Below, piece after piece: positions 34,274-44,046 of a stretch of 64,000 nucleotides of DNA. The DNA lies in assembly GCF_015476235.1 (NCBI RefSeq), contig NZ_CP064338.1:3720001-3784000 (forward strand), given 5' to 3'. How positions within the stretch are numbered: the stretch's first letter is position 1; every line of letters starts with the position of its first letter. Source of the DNA: Caldimonas thermodepolymerans (GTDB taxonomy: Bacteria > Pseudomonadota > Gammaproteobacteria > Burkholderiales > Burkholderiaceae_C). A program made the translations under genes and the position numbers. Under the pieces are notes generated by a model. That model searched no databases. It saw only the letters and a list, made by a program, of their open reading frames with translations, and was not told the DNA's origin.

Positions 34274-35208
34274 GCCTGCGTCTCCATCGCGCGGGCCCCC
34301 AGTGCCCGCCAGGCGGCCACCTGCACCGCGTCGGCGTCCAGCGCGACCGCCTCCAGCCCCAGCACCTGCGCGCAGCGCAAGTGCAGCCGCGACAGCGCCG
34401 GGCAGCCGATCACGCACACCGCCGCATCGCGCGGCAAGCCGTGGGCGAGCGCCTCGTGCCACTCGGTGCCGAGCAGCAGCCCGCTGAGGTAGGCGCCCGC
34501 CTCCTCGCGCCGCAACCGCCCGGTGACCACCCGGGCGCGGCAGCCGAACAGCTCGCGGCTCAGGTCCCCGCGGCCCGCGGCGTGCACCCCCTGCGCGAAC
34601 GCCTGCGCGTGCACCAGCGGATCGTCCGCCCGGCCGCCCGCTGCGGGCGGCATCAGCGAGGCCAGCGTGCCGTGGCGCGACAGCAGCGCGTACAGCTCGC
34701 CGCTCATGCAGGTGCGCAGCTGCACCACGCGGCCGTCGCGCAGCTGCACCCACTTGCTGTGCGTGCCCGGCAGCAAGTACCAGCCGTCGCGCGGCGCCCA
34801 CGACCAGGCGCCGAGCAGCTGCGTCTCCTCGCCACGCATCACGTCGACCTCGTCGCCCTGCTGCCAGCAGCAGCCCGGCACGATGAACCAGCGCGCCGCC
34901 CCCGCGACCGGCACCAGCTGGCGCGCCCATGCGGTGACCGGCTGGCCGGCGTCGAGGTACGGCACCTCCTGCCAGCCGGTCGCGCTGCCCACCATGCCGG
35001 CCATCACGACGGTGCTGTCCGCCGGCGCCGACAGCCGCTGCAGCAGCTCGCGCAGCGACTCGGCGAACCGCGGCGCGCAGGCCAGCACGCCCTGGTCGTC
35101 GGCGTACCGGCCCGCCAGCTCGCCGCCCGCGAAATACCAGGCGCGCCGGTGGGTGGTGCCCCAGTCGATGCCGACCCAGTGCGCGCCCGCCGGCGCGGCG
35201 CCGCTCAT
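34270..35208 (-). CDS. dgoK: 2-dehydro-3-deoxygalactonokinase
   Basis: This 312-residue kinase of the DgoK family phosphorylates 2-dehydro-3-deoxy-D-galactonate before the aldolase. The ATPase fold is seen at HWVGIDWGTTHRRAWYF, VMAGMVGSATGWQEVPYL, the substrate region LLPGTHSKWVQLRDG and the TCMSGELYALLSRHGTL motif. It is coupled by ATGA overlaps to the permease gene upstream and the aldolase gene downstream, showing that uptake and catabolism are one transcription unit. Confidence 0.93.
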   Translation of the reverse strand: MSGAAPAGAHWVGIDWGTTHRRAWYFAGGELAGRYADDQGVLACAPRFAESLRELLQRLSAPADSTVVMAGMVGSATGWQEVPYLDAGQPVTAWARQLVPVAGAARWFIVPGCCWQQGDEVDVMRGEETQLLGAWSWAPRDGWYLLPGTHSKWVQLRDGRVVQLRTCMSGELYALLSRHGTLASLMPPAAGGRADDPLVHAQAFAQGVHAAGRGDLSRELFGCRARVVTGRLRREEAGAYLSGLLLGTEWHEALAHGLPRDAAVCVIGCPALSRLHLRCAQVLGLEAVALDADAVQVAAWRALGARAMETQA

Positions 35209-36230
35209 GCCGAGGTCCTCCGGCCGGTCTCGAACAGGCGCTGCAGCAGGCAGAAGATGAACAGCAGCGCACCGATCACGATGCGCGTCCACCACGAGCT
35301 CAGCGAGCCGTCGAACATGATGAGCGTCTGGATCATGCCGAGGATGAGCACGCCGAACAGCGTGCCCAGCACGTAGCCGACGCCGCCGCTGAGCAGCGTG
35401 CCGCCGATCACCACGGCCGCGATCGCGTCCAGCTCCAGCCCCATGGCATGCAGGCCGTAGCCCGACTGCATGTAGAAGGTGAACACCACGCCCGCCAGCG
35501 CCGAACACAGGCCGCTCAGCGCATAGACCTGCACCGTGGTGCGCGCCACCGGCAGGCCCATCAGCATCGCCGAATGCGCGTTCCCGCCGATGGCGTAGAC
35601 CGTGCGGCCGAACTGCGTGCCGTGCGCGACGAAGGCCGCCACCGCCACGACCGCCAGCGCCAGCAGGGCGCTGAGCGACAGCGACGCCCCCCCGCCCCAC
35701 ACCGGCAGGCGCCACTGCCCCGCCCAGGCGTAGAACTCGTGCGTGATGCTGATCGAGTCGATGCTGATCAGGTAGCACAGCCCGCGCGCCAGGAACATGC
35801 CCGCCAGCGTGACGATGAACGGCTGCAGCCGGAAGCGCTCGATCAGCAGGCCCATCGTGGTGCCGAAGCCGGCACCGAGCACCAGCACCAGCGGGATCAC
35901 GATCCCCGGAGGCCAGCCGTGCTGCTCCACCAGCGACGCCGAGATCATCGTCGCCAGCGCGATCACCGAGCCGACCGACAGGTCGATGCCGCCCGACAGG
36001 ATCACGAAGGTCATGCCGACCGCGACGATGCACACGAAGGCGTTGTCGATCAGCAGGTTCAGGAACACCTGCGGCGAGAAGAAGCCGTCGTAGGCGATGG
36101 AACCGAAGGTGGCCATCGCGACGAACAGGGTGATCGTCGCGGCCACCGGGATGTGCTGCGGGGCCAGCCGCAGGCGCGGTGCGCGGGGGATGCGCACCTC
36201 GGTGCTCGCTTGCGTGGGGAGGGCGCTCAT
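35205..36230 (-). CDS. yjfF: Sugar ABC transporter permease, YjfF type
   Basis: This 341-residue inner-membrane permease of the ribose/galactofuranose family carries [40 protein letters not shown] and GGNAHSAMLMGLPVARTTV, all typical of YjfF. About 8-10 membrane helices are seen. With YtfT it forms the heterodimeric channel of the YtfQRT-YjfF importer. ATG 36230 is the likely start; another in-frame ATG lies 7 codons upstream. It is separated from ytfT by 210 bases that contain a repeat end (36317-36369). Confidence 0.9.
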   Translation of the reverse strand: MSALPTQASTEVRIPRAPRLRLAPQHIPVAATITLFVAMATFGSIAYDGFFSPQVFLNLLIDNAFVCIVAVGMTFVILSGGIDLSVGSVIALATMISASLVEQHGWPPGIVIPLVLVLGAGFGTTMGLLIERFRLQPFIVTLAGMFLARGLCYLISIDSISITHEFYAWAGQWRLPVWGGGASLSLSALLALAVVAVAAFVAHGTQFGRTVYAIGGNAHSAMLMGLPVARTTVQVYALSGLCSALAGVVFTFYMQSGYGLHAMGLELDAIAAVVIGGTLLSGGVGYVLGTLFGVLILGMIQTLIMFDGSLSSWWTRIVIGALLFIFCLLQRLFETGRRTSA

Positions 36231-36316
36231 GGGGAGATGCTCATGCCTCATGGCTGCGGTGTTTGGCCGAGACGAGGGTGTCGGCCTTGTGAGCTGAGGG
36301 GGAAAGTTGCCCCGGC

Positions 36317-36369
36317 GCGAGTGAGGCGGCTCTTTGTGCCGTGCTGGGGATGTCGCCCCGCAGGGGCGA
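36317..36369. repeat. Solo end of the inverted-repeat element found at 47672-48397
   Basis: About 53 bases beginning GCGAGTGAGGCGGCTCTTTG and ending with the self-complementary TCGCCCCGCAGGGGCGA match the outer ends of the 726-bp element at 47672-48397. Here a single end lies inside the sugar operon, between ytfT and yjfF. Confidence 0.7.
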
Positions 36370-36440
36370 ACCCCCAGTGGCCGGCCCGAAAGCCGCCTCG
36401 CTCCCGCAGGGGCGACCACCGGAAAACCCCAGAGGCCCCT

Positions 36441-37505
36441 TCAACACGGCCACCCCTCCACCGGCTCCCGCGGCGGCCTCACCGCGATGCGCCGCAGCAG
36501 CGCCCGGAACTCCGCCGACTGCAGCAGCATCACCGCGAACACCACCGCCGCCTTCACCACCAGGTTCACTTCCGGCGGCACCCCGATCGAATAGATCGTC
36601 GAGGTCAGCGTCTGGATGATCAGCGCCCCGATCACGCTGCCCGCGAGGCTGAAGCGCCCGCCGGTCAGCAGCGTCCCGCCGAGGGTCACGGCCAGGATGG
36701 CGTCCAGCTCCAGCAGCAGCCCGGCGTTGTTGCCGTCGGCGCTCTTCACGTTGGAGCTGATCAGCAGCCCGGCCATCGCCGCGGTCACCCCGCAGAAGAC
36801 GTACGCGCCGACGGTGATCAGCCGGGCGCGCACGCCCGCCACGCGCGCGGCCTGCGGGTTGATGCCGATGGCCTGGATGAACAGCCCGAGCGCGGTGCGC
36901 GTGAGCAGCAGGTGCAGCGCGCCCCACACGGCTGCGGCGACGAACAGCGCGAAGGGCAGGCCCAGCAAGAAGCCGCTGCCGATGAAGAAGTACGGCGCGT
37001 AGTAGATCGTGATGATCTGGCCGTTGGTCAGCAGCTGCGCGATGCCGCGCCCGGCCACCATCAGGATCAGCGTCGCGATGATGGGCTGCATGCCGACCTT
37101 GGCCACCAGCACGCCGTTCCACAGGCCCGCCACCGCCCCGACGGCCAGTGCACCGGCGATCGCGGCCCACATCGGGAAACGACTCACGTGGGTGGGCACG
37201 CCGTCGACGATGACCAGCTGCCCGCCGATCATCAGCGCGGCCACCGCGGCGCTGATCGCCACCGTCGCGCCGACCGAGATGTCGATGCCGCGCGTGGCGA
37301 TCACCAGCGTCATGCCCAGCGACACCAGCATCAGCGGCGCCGCCCGGTTCAGGATGTCGACCAGGCTGCCGTAGAGGTGGCCGTCGCGCCACTGCAGCCG
37401 CAGGAAGCCGGGGTTGATCACGGCATTGACGAGCAGCAGCAGCGTCAGCGTCACCAGCGGCCAGAACAGTCGGTGGGCGGTGGCCCGATTCAGCAGTTCA
37501 CGCAC
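36441..37505 (-). CDS. ytfT: Sugar ABC transporter permease, YtfT type
   Basis: This 354-residue permease is the second channel subunit of the YtfQRT-YjfF importer. It shows LVSLGMTLVIATRGIDISVG, NGVLVAKVGMQPIIATLILM, AIGINPQAARVAGVRARLI and LGGTLLTGGRFSLAGSVIGA, matching YtfT. The ten or so hydrophobic segments cover most of the protein. It starts directly after the ytfR stop (2-base gap). The C-terminal tail is rich in Arg and Pro. Confidence 0.92.
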   Translation of the reverse strand: MRELLNRATAHRLFWPLVTLTLLLLVNAVINPGFLRLQWRDGHLYGSLVDILNRAAPLMLVSLGMTLVIATRGIDISVGATVAISAAVAALMIGGQLVIVDGVPTHVSRFPMWAAIAGALAVGAVAGLWNGVLVAKVGMQPIIATLILMVAGRGIAQLLTNGQIITIYYAPYFFIGSGFLLGLPFALFVAAAVWGALHLLLTRTALGLFIQAIGINPQAARVAGVRARLITVGAYVFCGVTAAMAGLLISSNVKSADGNNAGLLLELDAILAVTLGGTLLTGGRFSLAGSVIGALIIQTLTSTIYSIGVPPEVNLVVKAAVVFAVMLLQSAEFRALLRRIAVRPPREPVEGWPC

Positions 37506-37507
37506 GG

Positions 37508-39025
37508 TCAGGCTCCCGCGGCGATCAGGTCGCAGATCTGCGCCTCGCTGGTGCCGGCCGGCAGCTCGCCCACCTTGCGGCGGTCACGCAGCACGACGAC
37601 GCGGTCGGACAGGCGCACCACCTCGTCCAGCTCGGACGAGATGAACAGCACTGCCATGCCCTCCTCGGCCAGCCGCAGGATCTCGCCCATGATCTCCTGC
37701 TTGGCCGCCACGTCGATGCCGCGCGTCGGCTCGTCGAGGATCAGCAAGGCCGGCTGCGTGGCCAGCCAGCGCGCCAGCAGGGCCTTCTGCTGGTTGCCGC
37801 CGGACAGCTGCGCGATCGGTGTCTCGGCATCGGCGGTGCGGATGCCCAGCGCCCGGATGTAGCGTTCGGCCAGCTCCTGCTGGCGCCGCCGGCTCAGCGT
37901 GCGGCGCAGGCCCATGCGCGCCTGCAGCGCCAGGGCGATGTTCTCGCGCACCGACAGCTCGCCGACGATGCCTTCGCTCTTGCGGTCCTCCGGGCACAGG
38001 CCGAGGCCGTGACGGACGGCCTGGGCCGGGTGGTCGAACGAGACGACCCGCCCGCCCAGCCGCAGCTCGCCGGCATCGGCCGCGTCCAGCCCGAACAGCA
38101 GGCGTGCCAGTTCGGTGCGGCCGGCACCGAGCAGCCCGGCCAGGCCTACCACCTCGCCGCGGCGCAGCTGCAGGTCGACCGGGTGCAGCTGCCCCTTGCG
38201 TCCCAGCCCGCGGGCCTCGAGCAGCACGCCGCCTTCGGGGGCGGCCGCCGGCGAGCGGCGCAGCGCCTGCGCCGCCGGGGCCAGCTCGCGCCCCACCATC
38301 GCGGTGACCAGCGCGCCGCGGTCCAGCTCGCTCGCGGCGTATTCGCCGACATGGCGCCCGTTGCGCAGCACGGTGATGCGGTCGGAGATCGCGTACACCT
38401 CGTCGAGGAAGTGCGTGACGAACAGGATCGCCAGGCCCTCGTCGCGCAGCCGCCGCAGCACGTCGAACAGGCGCTGCACCTCGCTCTCGTCGAGGCTGGA
38501 CGTGGGCTCGTCGAGCACCAGCACCTGGGCCTGCACGCTCAGCGCGCGGGCGATGGCCACCATCTGCTGGACGGCCACCGGGTAACCCGAGAGCAGCCGG
38601 GTCACGTCGACGTGCAGGTCCAGCCGCGCCAGCAGCGCCTCGGCCTCGCGGTGCATGCGCTTCCAGTCGATGCGCCAGCCGCCCTGCCAGCCCTTGCGCG
38701 GGTAGCGGCCGGCGAAGATGTTCTCGGCCACCGAGAGGTTGGGGCACAGGTTCACCTCCTGGTAGACCGTGCTGATGCCCAGGCGCTGCGCCTCCTGCGG
38801 CGAGGCGGGGCGGATCTCGCGCCCGGCCAGCGTCACCGTGCCGGCGTCGGGCGGGTACACGCCGGTCAGCACCTTGATCAGCGTGGACTTGCCCGCGCCG
38901 TTCTGCCCCATCAGCGCATGCACCTCGCCGGCACGCAGGCGCAGGCTCACGTCCTGCAGCGCCTGCACGCCGGTAAAGCGCTTGCAGATGCCGGTGAGTT
39001 CGAGCACGGGGGCGGCGGTGGTCAT
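37508..39025 (-). CDS. ytfR: Sugar ABC transporter ATPase with two nucleotide-binding domains, YtfR type
   Basis: This 505-residue duplicated ATPase energises the YtfT/YjfF channel. The first domain has Walker A GQNGAGKST, a degenerate signature LSGYPVAVQQ and Walker B VLVLDEPTSSLDE; the second has the modified P-loop GLLGAGRTE, signature LSGGNQQK and Walker [13 protein letters not shown]. This asymmetry is usual in the RbsA/MglA/YtfR family. Its ATG overlaps the stop of gguB (ATGA), so it is translationally coupled to a permease of a different importer. Confidence 0.92.
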   Translation of the reverse strand: MTTAAPVLELTGICKRFTGVQALQDVSLRLRAGEVHALMGQNGAGKSTLIKVLTGVYPPDAGTVTLAGREIRPASPQEAQRLGISTVYQEVNLCPNLSVAENIFAGRYPRKGWQGGWRIDWKRMHREAEALLARLDLHVDVTRLLSGYPVAVQQMVAIARALSVQAQVLVLDEPTSSLDESEVQRLFDVLRRLRDEGLAILFVTHFLDEVYAISDRITVLRNGRHVGEYAASELDRGALVTAMVGRELAPAAQALRRSPAAAPEGGVLLEARGLGRKGQLHPVDLQLRRGEVVGLAGLLGAGRTELARLLFGLDAADAGELRLGGRVVSFDHPAQAVRHGLGLCPEDRKSEGIVGELSVRENIALALQARMGLRRTLSRRRQQELAERYIRALGIRTADAETPIAQLSGGNQQKALLARWLATQPALLILDEPTRGIDVAAKQEIMGEILRLAEEGMAVLFISSELDEVVRLSDRVVVLRDRRKVGELPAGTSEAQICDLIAAGA

Positions 39026-40224
39026 GACCTGTTCTTGTTGTAGACGTCCACGCACACCGCAGCCAGCAGCACCAGGCCCTTGATGACCTGCTGGTAGTCG
39101 ATGCCGATGCCGAGGATGGACATGCCGTTGTTCATCACGCCCATCACGAAGGCGCCGATCACCGCGCCCATCACCTTGCCGACCCCGCCCGAGGCGGAGG
39201 CGCCGCCGATGAAGCAGGCCGCGATCACGTCGAGCTCGAAGCCGAGACCGGCCTTGGGCGTGGCGGTGTTGAGGCGGGCCGCGAACACCAGTCCGGCCAG
39301 CGCGGCGAGCACGCCCATGTTGACGAAGGCCAGGAAGGTGAGCCGCTCGGTCTTGATGCCCGACAGCCGCGCGGCCTTCTCGTTGCCGCCCAGCGCGTAG
39401 AAGCGCCGGCCCAGCGTGGTGCGCTGCGTGACGAAGTCGTAGGCCAGCATCAGCGCGAACATCACGATCAGCACGTTGGGCAGGCCGCGGTACGAGGCCA
39501 TCAGGTAGCACAGGAACAGGATGGCGGCGGCGAACACCGCGGTCTTGGCCACGAAGAAGCCCCACGGCTCCTCCTCCATGCCGTGCTGCATGTGCACCCG
39601 GCGCTCGCGCAGCCGGCTCCACACCATCGCCGCGGCGACCAGCATGCCCAGCAGCAACGACCCGATGCGCAGGCTCTCGCCGCCGAACGGGTCGGGAATG
39701 AAGCCGGAGCTCAGGCGCTGGAAGGTCTCCGGGAAGGGGCCGAGCGACTGTCCCTGCAGCACCGCCAGCGCCAGTCCCTTGAACACCAGCATGCCGGCCA
39801 GCGTGACGATGAACGACGGGATGCGCAGGAAGGCGACGAAGCTGCCCTGGATGCCGCCGATGACGGCGCCGGCCAGCAGGCACAGCAGCGTGGCCGGCAC
39901 GAAGTGCACGTCGTAGCGCACCATCAGCACCGCCGCGAGCGCGCCGATGAAGCCGCACACCGAACCCACCGACAGGTCGATGTGGCCGCAGACGATGACC
40001 AGCAGCATGCCCAGCGCCATGATGACGATGTAGCTGTTCTGCAGCACCAGGTTGGTCAGGTTCAGCGGCTGCATCAGCGTGCCGTCGGTCATGACCTGGA
40101 AGAAGATCATGATCAGCACCAGCGACAGCAGCATCCCGTACTCGCGTACGTTGTGCTTCAGGAAGCCGGCGTAGGACTTCGGCAGCGGCGCGGCGCTGCC
40201 TTCGGCAATCGCTTGCTCACTCAT
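39022..40224 (-). CDS. gguB: Multiple-sugar ABC transporter permease, GguB type
   Basis: This 400-residue permease of the XylH/GguB type has the longer N-terminus and central insert of that group. Motifs are [60 protein letters not shown] and [20 protein letters not shown]. It partners GguA and receives sugar from ChvE. Its start overlaps the gguA stop by 8 bases, and its stop overlaps the ytfR start. Confidence 0.93.
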   Translation of the reverse strand: MSEQAIAEGSAAPLPKSYAGFLKHNVREYGMLLSLVLIMIFFQVMTDGTLMQPLNLTNLVLQNSYIVIMALGMLLVIVCGHIDLSVGSVCGFIGALAAVLMVRYDVHFVPATLLCLLAGAVIGGIQGSFVAFLRIPSFIVTLAGMLVFKGLALAVLQGQSLGPFPETFQRLSSGFIPDPFGGESLRIGSLLLGMLVAAAMVWSRLRERRVHMQHGMEEEPWGFFVAKTAVFAAAILFLCYLMASYRGLPNVLIVMFALMLAYDFVTQRTTLGRRFYALGGNEKAARLSGIKTERLTFLAFVNMGVLAALAGLVFAARLNTATPKAGLGFELDVIAACFIGGASASGGVGKVMGAVIGAFVMGVMNNGMSILGIGIDYQQVIKGLVLLAAVCVDVYNKNRS

Positions 40225-41809
40225 GGTCCGCCCTCATGATGGCGCGCATGATGGCCTCCTGCGAGGCCTCGGAACGGTCGAATTCGGCCACGAAGCGGCC
40301 CGCGTTCATCACGTAGATCCGGTCGCACATGCCCAGCAGCTCCGGCATGTCCGACGAGATCATCACGATGCACCGCCCTTCGGCGGCGAGGTCCGCCATG
40401 ATGGAATAGATCTCGTACTTGGCGCCGACGTCGATGCCGCGCGTCGGCTCGTCGACGATCAGCACCTGCGGCCGGCCGAACAGCCACTTGGCCAGCACCA
40501 CCTTCTGCTGGTTGCCGCCCGACAGGTTCACCACCTTCTGCGTGAGGCCGGCGCAGCGGATGTTCAGCCGGCGGCGGAACTCGCCGGCCACCGCCTGCTC
40601 GCGGGCCGGGTCGATCACGCCGCGCGTGGACACGCCGGCCAGGTGCGCAAGGCTCACGTTGCGGCGGATGTCGTCTTCCAGCACCAGGCCCAGGCCCTTG
40701 CGATCCTCGGTCACGTAGGCGATGCCCGCGTCGATGGCCTTGCGCACCGTGCTCACGTCCACCGGCTTGCCGTGCATCAGCACCTGCCCGCTGATGCGCT
40801 GGCCCCAGGAGCGGCCGAACACGCTCATCGCCAGCTCGGTGCGCCCGGCCCCCATCAGCCCGGCGATGCCGACGATCTCGCCGCGCCGCACGCTGAGGCT
40901 CACCCCCTTGACCACCTCGCGCCCGGCATGCACCGGGTGGTGCACGCGCCAGTCGCGCAGCTCGAACACCGTCTCGCCGATGGCCGGCGTGCGTGGCGGA
41001 TAGCGGTCGGTCAGCGCACGTCCGACCATGTGGCGGATCACCACGTCCTCGCTGACCGGCACGCGTTGGCCCTCGTGCACGCAGTCCAGCGTCTGCACGG
41101 TGCTGCCGTCGCGCAGCACCGTGATCGCGTCGGCCACGCGCGAGATCTCGTGCAGCTTGTGCGAGATCAGGATGGAGGTGATGCCCTGCCGCTTGAACTC
41201 CAGCAGCAGCGACAGCAGGGCCTGGCTGTCGCTCTCGTTCAGGCTGGCGGTGGGCTCGTCCAGGATCAGCAGCCTGACCCGCTTGGCCAGCGCCTTGGCG
41301 ATCTCGACCAGCTGCTGCTGGCCCACGCCCAGGTGCGTGACCAGCGTGCGCGGCGACTCCTTCAGCCCCACCTTGGCGAGCAGCTCCTGCGTGCGGCGGT
41401 AGGTGGCCACCTCGTCGATGACGCCCCGCCGGGCCTGCTCGTTGCCGAGGAAGATGTTCTCCGCGATCGACAGCGACGGCACCAGCGCCAGCTCCTGGTG
41501 GATGATGATGACGCCGGCGGCCTCGCTGTCGGCGATGCCGCTGAAGCGGCGCTCCTGGCCGTCGAAGACGATGCTGCCTTCATAGCTGCCGTACGGGTAG
41601 ACGCCGCTGAGCACCTTCATCAGCGTCGACTTGCCGGCGCCGTTCTCCCCGACCAGCGCATGGATCTCGCCGGCGCGCACGCGCAGGTTGACGTTGTCCA
41701 GCGCCACCACGCCGGGAAAGGTCTTGCGGATGCCGCGCATCTCGAGGATGGGCGCGGCCTGCTGCCCTGCCGCCTCGCCCGGGCGCGGCGTCGCCAGCGC
41801 TGCCGTCAC
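40217..41809 (-). CDS. gguA: Multiple-sugar ABC transporter ATPase, GguA type
   Basis: This 530-residue double ATPase has Walker [10 protein letters not shown], Walker [14 protein letters not shown], the modified second P-loop GLMGAGRTE, signature LSGGNQQK and Walker [13 protein letters not shown]. The N-terminal first signature ([15 protein letters not shown]) is degenerate, as in MglA/GguA. It overlaps the chvE stop by 4 bases and the gguB start by 8, giving a tight chvE-gguA-gguB unit like that of Agrobacterium. Confidence 0.93.
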   Translation of the reverse strand: MTAALATPRPGEAAGQQAAPILEMRGIRKTFPGVVALDNVNLRVRAGEIHALVGENGAGKSTLMKVLSGVYPYGSYEGSIVFDGQERRFSGIADSEAAGVIIIHQELALVPSLSIAENIFLGNEQARRGVIDEVATYRRTQELLAKVGLKESPRTLVTHLGVGQQQLVEIAKALAKRVRLLILDEPTASLNESDSQALLSLLLEFKRQGITSILISHKLHEISRVADAITVLRDGSTVQTLDCVHEGQRVPVSEDVVIRHMVGRALTDRYPPRTPAIGETVFELRDWRVHHPVHAGREVVKGVSLSVRRGEIVGIAGLMGAGRTELAMSVFGRSWGQRISGQVLMHGKPVDVSTVRKAIDAGIAYVTEDRKGLGLVLEDDIRRNVSLAHLAGVSTRGVIDPAREQAVAGEFRRRLNIRCAGLTQKVVNLSGGNQQKVVLAKWLFGRPQVLIVDEPTRGIDVGAKYEIYSIMADLAAEGRCIVMISSDMPELLGMCDRIYVMNAGRFVAEFDRSEASQEAIMRAIMRADHE

Positions 41810-42873
41810 TTGATCTGCCCCTCCTTGTAGTAGCCGCTGGAGACCAGCACCTCCTTCCAGTTGGAGGCATCGACCGCGACCGGCTTGAGCAGGATGGACG
41901 GGACCACCTTGACGCCGTTGTGATACGTCTTGGTGTCGTTGATGGCCGGCTGCCTGCCGGCCAGCACCGCCTCGACGAGGTCGACCGTCACCTTGGCCAG
42001 TTCGCGCGTGTCCTTGAACACCGTGGAGGTCTGGTCACCGCGCACGATGGCCTTGACCGAGGGGATCTCGGCGTCCTGCCCGGTGATCACCGGCATCGGC
42101 TGCTCGGGCGATCCGTACCCCACGCCGCGCAGCGACGAGATGATGCCGATCGACAGCCCGTCGTAGGGCGACAGCACCGCGTCGAGACGTGCCTTGCCGT
42201 AGTAGGCCGACAGCAGGTTGTCCATGCGCGCCTGCGCCACCGAGCCGTCCCAGCGCAGCGTGCCGACCTTGTCCATGCCCATCTGCTTGCTGCGCACCAC
42301 CAGCTTGCCGCTGTCGATGTAGGGCTTGAGCACCGACATCGCGCCGTCGTAGAAGAAGTAGGCGTTGTTGTCGTCGGGCGAGCCGCCGAACAGCTCGATG
42401 TTGAACGGCCCCTTGCCCTCCTTCAGCCCGAGCTTCTCGACGATGGAGTTGGCCTGCAGCACGCCGACCTGGAAGTTGTCGAAGGTGGTGTAGTAGTCGA
42501 CGTGCTTCGAGCCCCGGATCAGCCGGTCGTAGGCCACCACCTTGATGCCCTTGTCCGCCGCCTTCTGCAGCGCGTTGGACAGCGTGGTGCCGTCGATCGC
42601 CGCGATCACCAGCACCTTCACGCCCTTGGTGATCATGTTCTCGACCTGCGCCAGCTGGTTGGGGATGTCGTCCTCCGCGTACTGCAGGTCGGTGTCGTAG
42701 CCGCGCTCCTTGAAGAAGCGCACCATGCTCTCGCCGTCGGAGATCCAGCGCGACGACGACTTGGTCGGCATCGCGATGCCGATCGTCCCCTTGCCCTGCG
42801 CCGCCACCGGCTGCGCCAGCGCCGCCACGCCCCACGCCAGCCCCAGGACGAGGGCCTTGATGAACCTGTTCAC
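41806..42873 (-). CDS. chvE: Multiple-monosaccharide periplasmic binding protein
   Basis: This 355-residue receptor of the ChvE/GbpA type binds several aldoses, including arabinose and galactose. It has a signal peptide ([20 protein letters not shown], cleavage near VAAQG), [60 protein letters not shown] and [16 protein letters not shown]. The start is GTG 42873 with AAGGAG 8 bases before it; no in-frame ATG fits a signal peptide. It delivers sugars to GguA/GguB. Confidence 0.94.
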   Translation of the reverse strand: MNRFIKALVLGLAWGVAALAQPVAAQGKGTIGIAMPTKSSSRWISDGESMVRFFKERGYDTDLQYAEDDIPNQLAQVENMITKGVKVLVIAAIDGTTLSNALQKAADKGIKVVAYDRLIRGSKHVDYYTTFDNFQVGVLQANSIVEKLGLKEGKGPFNIELFGGSPDDNNAYFFYDGAMSVLKPYIDSGKLVVRSKQMGMDKVGTLRWDGSVAQARMDNLLSAYYGKARLDAVLSPYDGLSIGIISSLRGVGYGSPEQPMPVITGQDAEIPSVKAIVRGDQTSTVFKDTRELAKVTVDLVEAVLAGRQPAINDTKTYHNGVKVVPSILLKPVAVDASNWKEVLVSSGYYKEGQIK

Positions 42874-42969
42874 TTGCCTGTCTCCTTCCACGTGATCACG
42901 CGGCCCCGCCATGCAGGGCCTCAAGCCCGGCAGCCACCGTGGGTCCGGGCCTGCCGGTCCACGGAGGGC

Positions 42970-43004
42970 ACCCCTTCGAGGGGCGGCCGAAGGCCGCAGG
43001 GGGT
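42970..43004 (-). promoter_or_regulatory. Compound hairpin in the ytfQ-chvE gap
   Basis: An inner stem GCGGCC-GAA-GGCCGC (42983-42997) is enclosed by CACCCC...GGGGTG arms. It follows the ytfQ stop on the minus strand. Such hairpins after a binding-protein gene often protect its mRNA or attenuate downstream transcription. Confidence 0.5.
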
Positions 43005-43007
43005 GGG

Positions 43008-43976
43008 TCAGTACTTCCTATTGGGAAATTCTTTCGCTGCCACTTCCATCGGGAAGATCCCCTCTTCCGTGACGATGCGCTTGGGCAGCGTCTTGCCCGC
43101 CATCAGGTCCTTCACGGCCTGCATCAGCTGGGGGCCGAGCAGCGGGCTGCACTCGACGGTGACGTTGAGCTTGCCGGCCATCATGGCCTCGAAAGCGCCC
43201 TTCACCGCGTCGATCGAGATGATGATGATGTCCTGCGCCGGCTTCAGGCCGGCCTCCTCGATGGCCTGGATCGCGCCGATCGCCATGTCGTCGTTGTGGG
43301 CGTACAGCACGTTGATCTTCCGGCCCTCGGCCTTCAGGAAGGCTTCCATCACCTCCTTGCCCTTGGCGCGCGTGAAGTCGCCGGTCTGCGAGCGGATGAT
43401 CTTGAACTTCGGGTCGGTCTTGATGATCTCCTCGAAGCCGCGCTTGCGGTCGATCGCGGGGGCGGAGCCCACGGTGCCCTGCAGCTCGACGATGTTGACG
43501 TCACCCTTGACGTCCTTCATCTTCTCGACCAGCCAGCGGCCGGCCTTGCGGCCCTCCTCCAGGAAGTCCGAACCCATGAAGGTGACCCACAGCGAGTCGT
43601 CCTTCACGTTGACGGCGCGGTCGGTCAGGATCACCGGGATCCCGGCCGCCTTGGCCTCGCGCAGCACGGTCTCCCACCCGCTTTCGACCACCGGCGAGAA
43701 CGCGATCACGTCCACGCGCTGCGCGATGAACGAGCGGATCGCCTTGATCTGGTTCTCCTGCTTCTGCTGCGCGTCCGAGAACTTCAGCTCGATGCCGGCC
43801 TCCTTGGCGGCCGACTTGATCGACTCCGTGTTGGCGGTGCGCCACTCCGATTCGGCCCCGATCTGGCTGAAACCGAGCACGATCTTCTTTTTCTGCGCGA
43901 AGGCCGCCAGCGGCACGCCTGCGGCCATGGTTGCCGCGGCGAGTCCGGCGATCACCTGACGTCTTTGTGCGTTCAT
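43008..43976 (-). CDS. ytfQ: Galactofuranose-type periplasmic binding protein
   Basis: This 322-residue receptor is the solute-binding subunit of the YtfQRT-YjfF importer. After a signal peptide ([20 protein letters not shown]) it reads [20 protein letters not shown], a YtfQ hallmark, then [40 protein letters not shown] and [21 protein letters not shown]. coli YtfQ binds galactofuranose and pyranose forms. It is separated from its ATPase and permeases by the chvE-gguA-gguB block. Confidence 0.93.
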   Translation of the reverse strand: MNAQRRQVIAGLAAATMAAGVPLAAFAQKKKIVLGFSQIGAESEWRTANTESIKSAAKEAGIELKFSDAQQKQENQIKAIRSFIAQRVDVIAFSPVVESGWETVLREAKAAGIPVILTDRAVNVKDDSLWVTFMGSDFLEEGRKAGRWLVEKMKDVKGDVNIVELQGTVGSAPAIDRKRGFEEIIKTDPKFKIIRSQTGDFTRAKGKEVMEAFLKAEGRKINVLYAHNDDMAIGAIQAIEEAGLKPAQDIIIISIDAVKGAFEAMMAGKLNVTVECSPLLGPQLMQAVKDLMAGKTLPKRIVTEEGIFPMEVAAKEFPNRKY

Positions 43977-44046
43977 TGCCTGTCTCCTCTCTTGTGCTTG
44001 GGTGAAGCCCCGGCGCCCGACGCTGGCGCAGGTGGCGCAGTGGAAC

